From the NCBI GenBank assembly GCA_009778655.1, contig WRFZ01000173.1, positions 1-47,712 of the forward strand: a stretch of 47,712 nucleotides of DNA, in the 5' to 3' direction. This DNA is from Candidatus Azobacteroides sp. (GTDB lineage Bacteria; Bacteroidota; Bacteroidia; Bacteroidales; Azobacteroidaceae). The notes under the pieces are model-generated. The model saw nothing but the letters and a program-made list of their open reading frames with translations. It had not been told where the DNA came from and made no database searches. Every line of letters starts with the position of its first letter. Position 1 is the first letter of the stretch. Below, piece after piece: positions 1 to 5,642 of this stretch. A program made the position numbers and the translations under genes.

Positions 1-269
1 CCGGGCAATTTCGGAGCCGGATCGCCGTAGCCGGAGTTATAAGGCATTCCTCCAAACATCGCATCCGACCAAGCGCTGAATTCTCCCGGTTTAGCCGTTT
101 CCTCAAACGCTTTTGCTTGGCTGGTTCCCATTCCGACTACATGAATCATATCCGATTGTTGGATGGTTTTTCCTTGAAACACCGCAGGTGCGAAATAAAT
201 AACGGTTAATCCTAAAAACAGAAGGATAGCAAGGAGATGCTCGCTTGTTTTTCTTATTATTTCTTGCAT
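1..269 (-). CDS. YfhO family membrane protein, N-terminal fragment
   Basis: This is the first 89 codons of a gene that runs off the left edge. It begins MQEIIRKTSEHLLAILLFLG, with a first membrane segment at about residues 12-28. A periplasmic stretch follows that contains IQQSDMIHVVGMG and SDAMFGGMPY. The Q-S-D-M/I and MFGGMP motifs are what I recognise from Bacteroidetes YfhO proteins, large multi-spanning membrane proteins of the GT-C-like group linked to glycan or lipid decoration. The exact substrate is unknown. The gene lies 59 bases downstream of a glycosyltransferase on the same strand and has its own candidate -7 box at 289-296. Family assignment rests only on the N-terminus. Confidence 0.75.
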   Translation of the reverse strand, partial: MQEIIRKTSEHLLAILLFLGLTVIYFAPAVFQGKTIQQSDMIHVVGMGTSQAKAFEETAKPGEFSAWSDAMFGGMPYNSGYGDPAPKLP

Positions 270-288
270 ATTATTCTAATATTTCCGA

Positions 289-296
289 CAAAAATA
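289..296 (-). promoter_or_regulatory. Candidate -7 promoter box for the YfhO gene
   Basis: On the minus strand this reads TATTTTTG, a match to the Bacteroidetes -7 consensus TAnnTTTG. A start site about 7 bases downstream would leave a leader of roughly 13 bases before the ATG at 269. In AT-rich sequence such matches also occur by chance. Confidence 0.35.
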
Positions 297-328
297 CGCT
301 TTTTTTGAATATGTTCAAATTCATTTTT

Positions 329-1078
329 TTAAGATACCGTTTTCTTTGTCCATTTAGCGATATAAAAACGGACGGCAAACCAAACATGACGGATCTGCGT
401 AGGTATTTTACCGTAATTTTCGCACATAATTCGGTAGCGTTCTTTTAAAGATTTTTTCCGATTGGCAGCGCTCAGGCCCGCTTCCAAAAATCGAGACAAA
501 ATAAGTCGGGTATTAAATAGGGTCTTTGCTTTTTTCATGCAGCGAATGCACCATTCATAATCGGCGGCAAACCGATATTGCAAATCGTAGGATTCCGCTA
601 CTGCTCGCTTGACAAGAAACGATTGGTGGCAAACCAACATCCCCATACGAAAACTTTTCCATGTTAATTTTTCGGGAGCTTTCAGACGACGCATAGCCAC
701 TGAATTGCCTTGTTCGTCAACTATTTGGGTTTCACCATAGATAATGTCCGGCAGATTTCTGCTGCCAAGTGTATTTACTATTTCTTGAACCGTATTATCG
801 GAGTAAATCGTATCGCCGGCATTAAGAAACCAGACATAATCGCCGGAAGCCGATTTCAATCCTTTATTCATTGCATCATACAACCCTTTATCCGGTTCGC
901 TGACAAAATAAGCAATTGACGATTGGTATTTTTTTATGATTTCCGGCGTTCCGTCGGTGGAATTTCCGTCAATAATAATGTATTCAATGTGAGAATACGA
1001 CTGGGAAATAACGCTTTGAATGGTTCGTTCGATCCATCGGGAAGCATTGTAAGTAACGGTAATAATAGAGAAAAGCAT
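329..1078 (-). CDS. Family 2 glycosyltransferase (WcaA-like)
   Basis: This 249-residue protein has a GT-A fold glycosyltransferase layout. Residues 1-10 (MLFSIITVTY) form the first strand, IIIDGNSTDGT at 34-44 binds the nucleotide sugar, SEPDKGLYDAMNKG follows at 60-73, and LNAGD at 85-89 takes the place of the DxD metal motif. The C-terminal half carries MLVCHQSFLVKR and FAADYEWCIR, typical of single-domain GT2 enzymes that extend surface glycans. No membrane segment is visible, so it is probably cytoplasmic or peripheral. Its ATG lies one base after the stop of the RhuM-like gene, so the two are probably co-transcribed. Donor and acceptor cannot be read from the sequence. Confidence 0.85.
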   Translation of the reverse strand: MLFSIITVTYNASRWIERTIQSVISQSYSHIEYIIIDGNSTDGTPEIIKKYQSSIAYFVSEPDKGLYDAMNKGLKSASGDYVWFLNAGDTIYSDNTVQEIVNTLGSRNLPDIIYGETQIVDEQGNSVAMRRLKAPEKLTWKSFRMGMLVCHQSFLVKRAVAESYDLQYRFAADYEWCIRCMKKAKTLFNTRLILSRFLEAGLSAANRKKSLKERYRIMCENYGKIPTQIRHVWFAVRFYIAKWTKKTVS

Positions 1079-1079
1079 A

Positions 1080-1940
1080 TTATTTTTTGTTTTTTAGTAT
1101 TTCATCGGCTCTCAGTTCCATTTTGGAAAATGCAAACCATTTCTTTCCCAAGTCTTTCAATGAAGCTCCGATATGATAAGTTTCATTGTCTATGAAAAGA
1201 AAACGGTCGTGCGAACGATTGAATGATTGAATTACAACAGGTGAATATTGCGTATTATGTTTTTGCAAATCCAATTTCAGTTGAGGCGAATAGTTTTGCG
1301 TATAAACGATTGCCGATATTCCTTTTTCTCGTTTGGATAAAAGAAGTAAAACACTTTCGTCAATATAATTATCAATTAAGATAATATTTTTTTTTGCTGA
1401 TTTTATCAAGTCTGAAACAAAAGAATAAGCGTCAAAAATTTGTCCGTCATAAAAAATTCCTTCTACGGGAGGCAAGGCTGTTTTCACGAAAAAATCAATT
1501 TTTCGTTCGGTTTCCGTAACTCGCTGCTCTATTCGCTCGAATCGTTGATAGACGGAACCCTTCAATAAATAGTCTCTTAAAGTACGGGTTGCCCACTGGC
1601 GAAACGAGATGCCGCGTTTGGATTTGACACGATAACCGACAGAAATAATTACATCCAAGTTATAAAAACTTGCGGGCCGATCGGAATTTGCAATATGCAA
1701 ATTTTGCATATTGCTTTTTTCATCTAATTCTCCTTCTTTAAAAATATTATTAATGTGACGGGATATAACCGATTGGTTTCTTTCAAAAAGCATAACCATC
1801 TGAGCTTGCGTCAGCCAAACCGTTTCATTTTCCACTCTCACTTCCAATTGCGTAGTATTATCACGTTGATACAAAACAATTTTATCTTTTTGATTCATAG
1901 CGTCGGCTTTGTTTAGGGTAAAATTCTGTATATTATCCAT
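1080..1940 (-). CDS. RhuM-family N-terminal domain fused to a PLD-like C-terminal domain
   Basis: The N-terminal half (about residues 15-150) matches the RhuM family: EVRVENETVWLTQAQMVMLF, then NIFKEGEL, ASFYNLDVIISVGYRVKS and FRQWATRTLRDYL. RhuM proteins are presumed DNA-binding and occur in genomic islands; their role is unclear. The C-terminal half carries KKNIILIDNYID and SHDRFLFIDNETYHIGASL, which resembles one half of a phospholipase D-like active site with HxR in place of the usual HxK. I chose the ATG at 1940. A weak -7 box (TACCTTTA, 1952-1959) would put the transcript start near 1945, so the in-frame ATG at 1952 is unlikely, while the ATG at 1898 is also possible. The neighbours are surface-glycan genes and hisC, so nothing around it fixes the role. 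Confidence 0.7.
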   Translation of the reverse strand: MDNIQNFTLNKADAMNQKDKIVLYQRDNTTQLEVRVENETVWLTQAQMVMLFERNQSVISRHINNIFKEGELDEKSNMQNLHIANSDRPASFYNLDVIISVGYRVKSKRGISFRQWATRTLRDYLLKGSVYQRFERIEQRVTETERKIDFFVKTALPPVEGIFYDGQIFDAYSFVSDLIKSAKKNIILIDNYIDESVLLLLSKREKGISAIVYTQNYSPQLKLDLQKHNTQYSPVVIQSFNRSHDRFLFIDNETYHIGASLKDLGKKWFAFSKMELRADEILKNKK

Positions 1941-2018
1941 TATACAGGGCATAAAGGTAAAGAAAAATTTTGATTTATAAATAACCGGTGAGCTATTTTT
2001 TTGTTTTGGGAAAAACCG

Positions 2019-2026
2019 TACCTTTG
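2019..2026 (+). promoter_or_regulatory. Candidate -7 promoter box for hisC
   Basis: TACCTTTG matches TAnnTTTG exactly. A start site near 2033 lies downstream of an earlier in-frame ATG at 1988 and 12 bases before the ATG at 2045, which supports 2045 as the hisC start. A TTTG at 2000-2003 is spaced 15 bases upstream, shorter than usual for a -33 element. Confidence 0.45.
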
Positions 2027-2044
2027 CCGATTATTGTAATAAAT

Positions 2045-3079
2045 ATGAATTTAGAATCAATTGTAAGAAAAAACATATTTAATTTGAAGCCTTACTCTTC
2101 TGCTCGAGATGAATTTAAGGGAGAAGCTTCCGTTTATCTCGATGCCAATGAGAGTCCGTATAATCTGCATTACAATCGTTATCCCGACCCTTTGCAAGAA
2201 CGTCTCAAAGAGCGAATTTCCCGAATAAAAAAAATAAATCCGGCTCAAATCTTCCTCGGTAACGGCAGTGATGAAGCGATTGATTTGATTTTTCGTATTT
2301 TTTGCGAACCGGCCGAAGACAACGTAGTCGCCATCGAACCAACCTATGGTATGTACAAGGTTTGCGCCGACATAAATAATGTGGGATATAAGAAAGTCTT
2401 ACTGGATGAAAATTTTCAATTGGATGCGGAGCCGATATTGGCCGCCGCCGATAAGCATACCAAAGTGATTTTTCTGTGTTCACCCAACAATCCGTCGGGA
2501 AATTTGTTGAATCGTTCGGAAATGCGGAAAGTAGTCGAACGTTTTTCTGGAATAGTAATTATTGATGAAGCGTATATTGACTTTTCGAGTGAGCCGTCGT
2601 GGTTGAATGATTTAGATAAATATGAAAATCTCATCATTTTACATACTTTTTCAAAAGCTTGGGGATTGGCTTCGTTGCGTTGCGGTATGGCTTTTGCTTC
2701 GGAAGAAATCATCGCTTTATTCAATAAAGTTAAATATCCCTACAACCTCAGCACTTTGGTTCAACAAACGGTTCTGGAACAATTAAGCGCCGGAGATACC
2801 TGTAAAACCGAATGGGTGAGTCAAATTCTGAAAGAACGCAAACCCTTGATTGCCGCTTTGAAAACGCTTCCTGTCGTGGAAAAAGTTTACCCGTCCGATG
2901 CTAATTTCTTATTAGCGAAAGTAAACGATGCTAACGGGATATATAAGAAATTAGTTGAAAACGGCGTCATTGTCCGTAATCGAAATTCCATCTCACTTTG
3001 CGGTAATTGTTTGCGGATTACCGTAGGAACGAAAGAGGAAAATGAGACATTAATTGATTCTTTAAAAATGTTAAAATAA
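2045..3079 (+). CDS. hisC: Histidinol-phosphate aminotransferase
   Basis: HisC is a PLP enzyme that transfers an amino group from glutamate to imidazole-acetol phosphate in histidine biosynthesis. From the ATG at 2045 the protein has 344 residues, the usual family length. It shows [10 protein letters not shown] near the N-terminus, [11 protein letters not shown], the SPNNPSGN loop, IIDEAYIDF, and the PLP-lysine motif [14 protein letters not shown]. The C-terminal [11 protein letters not shown] holds the substrate-binding arginine. The longer reading from 1988 would add residues with no counterpart in the family and starts upstream of the likely transcript start. hisB follows 75 bases later. 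hisG and hisD, often upstream of hisC in Bacteroidales, are not in this window. Confidence 0.95.
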   Translation: MNLESIVRKNIFNLKPYSSARDEFKGEASVYLDANESPYNLHYNRYPDPLQERLKERISRIKKINPAQIFLGNGSDEAIDLIFRIFCEPAEDNVVAIEPTYGMYKVCADINNVGYKKVLLDENFQLDAEPILAAADKHTKVIFLCSPNNPSGNLLNRSEMRKVVERFSGIVIIDEAYIDFSSEPSWLNDLDKYENLIILHTFSKAWGLASLRCGMAFASEEIIALFNKVKYPYNLSTLVQQTVLEQLSAGDTCKTEWVSQILKERKPLIAALKTLPVVEKVYPSDANFLLAKVNDANGIYKKLVENGVIVRNRNSISLCGNCLRITVGTKEENETLIDSLKMLK

Positions 3080-3111
3080 TGCTAACTGCATAATACTGTA
3101 ACCGGAATGAT

Positions 3112-3119
3112 TATCTTTG
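3112..3119 (+). promoter_or_regulatory. Candidate -7 promoter box for hisB
   Basis: TATCTTTG in the hisC-hisB gap matches TAnnTTTG and lies 36 bases before the hisB ATG. It would give hisB its own transcript in addition to read-through from hisC. No clear -33 TTTG is visible. Confidence 0.35.
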
Positions 3120-3154
3120 TCGTGCAATTAGTATTTTAGGATATATAAATAAAG

Positions 3155-4273
3155 ATGAAACGAGTACTCTTCATTGATCGCGACGGGACATTGATTGTCG
3201 AACCACCGGAAACTTTTCAGATTGATAATTTGGAACAATTGGAATTTACTCCGGCGGTTATCCGAAATTTATATTTTATCCGGAAAAAATTAGACTTTGA
3301 ATTGGCGATTGTCAGTAATCAAGATGGTCTGGGCAGTCGGGGTTATCCTATGGAAGCGTTTGAATCGGTTCAAGATAAGATGATCAATATATTTAAGAAT
3401 GAAGAGATTACTTTCGACAAAATTTTCATTGATCCTTCCTTTCCCGACGATAATCTGCCGACTCGTAAGCCGGGTACGGCGATGCTTACGGAATATTTAA
3501 ACGGCGATTATGATTTGGAAAATTCGTTTGTGATCGGCGATCGCTTATCCGATGTGGAATTAGCGAAAAATTTGGGTTGCCGGGCAATTTTATACAATAA
3601 AAAAGAATTGTTGAATAATAAACCCGAACTTAAATCCGTTTGTAGTTTAGTTGCAACTGATTGGGATACGATTTCCGAATTTCTTTTCGCTAAGGAACGA
3701 CAGGCAACCGTTCGGCGAAAGACAAAAGAAACAGAGATTTACATCCGACTCAACTTGGACGGAACAGGCGAAACCCGGATTTCAACCGGTTTGCATTTTT
3801 TCGACCATATGTTGGAACAAATAGGAAAACATGCCGGCATTGATTTGGATATTCATGCAACTGGAGATTTGAAAGTTGATGAACATCATACGATTGAAGA
3901 TACCGGTATTGCCTTGGGTGAAGCATTGTTGCAGGCCGTTGGAGAGAAACGGGGAATGGAACGCTACGGTTTTTATTTGCCGATGGACGATTGTATTTGT
4001 TCGGTAGCGTTGGATTTCGGAGGACGTTCATGGCTGGTCTGGGATGTGGAATTTCATCGTGAAAGGGTAGGGGATGTTCCGACCGAAATGTTCTTTCATT
4101 TTTTCAAATCCTTGAGCGATGCGGCTAAAATGAACTTGAACATCCGTGCAACCGGACAAAACGAGCATCATAAAATTGAAAGTATTTTCAAAGGATTTGC
4201 CCGTGCGATTAAAATGGCAATACGCAGAGACATTTTCAATTATGAATTGCCAAGCACAAAAGGTACATTATAA
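3155..4273 (+). CDS. hisB: Bifunctional histidinol-phosphatase / imidazoleglycerol-phosphate dehydratase
   Basis: This 372-residue protein fuses two histidine-pathway steps. Residues 1-170 form a HAD phosphatase: [13 protein letters not shown] holds the nucleophile and acid/base aspartates, IVSNQDG follows, then TRKPG and [12 protein letters not shown]. Residues about 175-372 are the IGP dehydratase: [33 protein letters not shown] and [18 protein letters not shown] carry the metal-binding histidines and glutamates. The zinc-loop cysteines that precede RKP in E. coli HisB are absent here; the loop reads [11 protein letters not shown]. It follows hisC and probably shares its transcript. Confidence 0.95.
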   Translation: MKRVLFIDRDGTLIVEPPETFQIDNLEQLEFTPAVIRNLYFIRKKLDFELAIVSNQDGLGSRGYPMEAFESVQDKMINIFKNEEITFDKIFIDPSFPDDNLPTRKPGTAMLTEYLNGDYDLENSFVIGDRLSDVELAKNLGCRAILYNKKELLNNKPELKSVCSLVATDWDTISEFLFAKERQATVRRKTKETEIYIRLNLDGTGETRISTGLHFFDHMLEQIGKHAGIDLDIHATGDLKVDEHHTIEDTGIALGEALLQAVGEKRGMERYGFYLPMDDCICSVALDFGGRSWLVWDVEFHRERVGDVPTEMFFHFFKSLSDAAKMNLNIRATGQNEHHKIESIFKGFARAIKMAIRRDIFNYELPSTKGTL

Positions 4274-4302
4274 TCGGGATGTTATAAAAACAAATGATAC
4301 AG

Positions 4303-4716
4303 ATGAAGAAAACATTATTTTTTGTAATTTGCAGCCTTTTATTTTTAATTTCCTGTGATAAACTTTTTATTTCTGTTTCCGGGAAAGAGGTTGATTTACA
4401 GGGAAAATGGCAAATGGATGATGCCGATACGGTCTATTATAATTTTCAGAACAGTTTATTTCAATATCAAATATATCTGAAAAAAGACGGAATGTCACAA
4501 GTATTCGGATATTATACTTTGTATGGGGATACCGCTCTTGATTTGAGATTATTAAAAGAATACGCTTCGTTTCCCTTGGATTATTTGGGATGGGATACGC
4601 TTTATTCTTCAACGGGTCAAGACACGATATTTAAGGTATTTGAAATAATAAAATTTACAAATAAAGAATTAATTTTGCATTCAAACAGCGGAAAGATGTC
4701 TTTCCATAAATTTTAA
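4303..4716 (+). CDS. Lipocalin-like lipoprotein (DUF4847-type)
   Basis: From the ATG at 4303 the protein has 137 residues. It starts with a lipoprotein signal, MKKTLFFVICSLLFLISC, with Cys18 as the expected lipidation site. An ATG nine bases upstream at 4294 is in frame but would weaken the basic n-region. The body reads LQGKWQMDDADTVYYNFQNS, with alternating polar and aromatic residues that suggest a small beta-barrel. It resembles Bacteroidales lipocalin-like DUF4847 proteins, an assignment from memory of the pattern. It follows hisB by 29 bases and precedes the SPOR lipoprotein by 29, so it is probably in the same transcript. Function unknown. Confidence 0.65.
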   Translation: MKKTLFFVICSLLFLISCDKLFISVSGKEVDLQGKWQMDDADTVYYNFQNSLFQYQIYLKKDGMSQVFGYYTLYGDTALDLRLLKEYASFPLDYLGWDTLYSSTGQDTIFKVFEIIKFTNKELILHSNSGKMSFHKF

Positions 4717-4745
4717 CGACAGTAGTATTTATAAAAAATCATCGT

Positions 4746-5210
4746 ATGAAATCAAAAATTTACTTATTATGGGGTTTAGCGCTCGCGCTCTTGTTTTCTT
4801 TCGATTCATGCAAGCCCAAAGAAAGCGCCTACAAAGCAGCTTATGAAGCGGCAAAAGCCAAAGAAGTGGACGATAGTCAAGTGGAAGAAGTAACTCCGGT
4901 TACAAAACCGACTTATAACTCGTCGAATGTTACCGTTCAGAAAGAAAAAGTGACGGTGGTTGACGGTACCGGAATCCGGCAATTCAGTGTCGTGGTCGGT
5001 AGCTTCCTAAACAAAACCAATGCGGAATCTTTGAGAGAACGGATGACAAATCAAGGATTCCAATCATTTTTAGCGCAAAATGAAAGAGGGATGTACCGGG
5101 TAATTGTTGCAACCTATAGTGACAAAGCGAGTGCGGTTTCTGAAAGAGAACGCGTCAAAGACAAGTATTATCCCGAATTTCAAGATGCTTGGATTTTGGA
5201 TAATCAATAA
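4746..5210 (+). CDS. SPOR-domain lipoprotein
   Basis: This 154-residue protein has a lipoprotein signal ending at FSFDSC, with lipidation expected at Cys22. A linker rich in Lys, Glu and Ala follows (residues 23-75), then a SPOR domain at about 78-154: RQFSVVVGSFLNKTNAESLR, GFQSFLAQNERGMYRVIVAT, then SDKASAVSERERVKDKY. SPOR domains bind peptidoglycan stripped of stem peptides and are common in division and cell-wall proteins. The mature protein is probably anchored to a membrane and touches the wall. It is the last gene of the hisC-hisB run and is followed by two hairpin terminators. Confidence 0.88.
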   Translation: MKSKIYLLWGLALALLFSFDSCKPKESAYKAAYEAAKAKEVDDSQVEEVTPVTKPTYNSSNVTVQKEKVTVVDGTGIRQFSVVVGSFLNKTNAESLRERMTNQGFQSFLAQNERGMYRVIVATYSDKASAVSERERVKDKYYPEFQDAWILDNQ

Positions 5211-5240
5211 ACCGTATTAATTTATTCAAGTATCCCCTGT

Positions 5241-5278
5241 CTTGTTTTTATTCGTAAAAACAAGTAAGATTTTTTTAT
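5241..5278 (+). terminator. Rho-independent terminator after the SPOR gene
   Basis: A perfect 10-bp stem (CTTGTTTTTA at 5241-5250 against TAAAAACAAG at 5255-5264) with a TTCG tetraloop is followed by TAAGATTTTTTTAT. It lies 30 bases after the stop of the SPOR lipoprotein. Confidence 0.75.
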
Positions 5279-5281
5279 GAT

Positions 5282-5325
5282 AAAGCGTTTGTTAATTTCT
5301 TATTAACAAGCGCTTTTCTTTGTAT
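5282..5325 (+). terminator. Second hairpin terminator in tandem
   Basis: A 14-bp stem with a single G-U pair (5282-5295 against 5303-5316) and a 7-base loop is followed by TTTCTTTGT. It sits 17 bases after the first hairpin and probably backs it up. Confidence 0.6.
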
Positions 5326-5548
5326 AAATCCGAGTTTTGTCGTGAATTTTAAACCTAATCTTTTTCATTTAATGTAAAAATATTTGAAATGTTCAAAACA
5401 AAAATATTGAAAGTTTTGTTATACTTCTGTTGTATGTTACAAATAAATACACAGCGGTTAAAAAAGATGAAAAATATAGAACAGTTGGTTTATAATGAAT
5501 CATTATCGGTGTTTTAAATTATGGACATGTCAAAAATTGTTGAGCCAA

Positions 5549-5564
5549 ATCCGAATATTCGGAT
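5549..5564. promoter_or_regulatory. 16-bp perfect palindrome upstream of the rubrerythrin gene
   Basis: The half-site ATCCGAAT is followed directly by its inverse ATTCGGAT. It ends 78 bases before the start codon at 5643. Position and symmetry fit a dimeric repressor or activator site, but no regulator is assigned. Confidence 0.35.
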
Positions 5565-5642
5565 ATTTTCTCGCTGCCGAGCTTAGCGTATCGGTGTGCT
5601 TTTATTAAATCAGTAAAGTATTAAGCATTAAAATTTAGGTTT

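Larger units (their letters stand above)
5211..5642. other. Intergenic region with terminators and a palindrome
   Basis: This 432-base gap holds two hairpins that close the upstream operon (5241-5278 and 5282-5325), then about 200 AT-rich bases without a convincing reading frame. A perfect 16-bp palindrome lies at 5549-5564. No exact TAnnTTTG box was found ahead of the gene at 5643, so its promoter is not identified. Confidence 0.5.
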
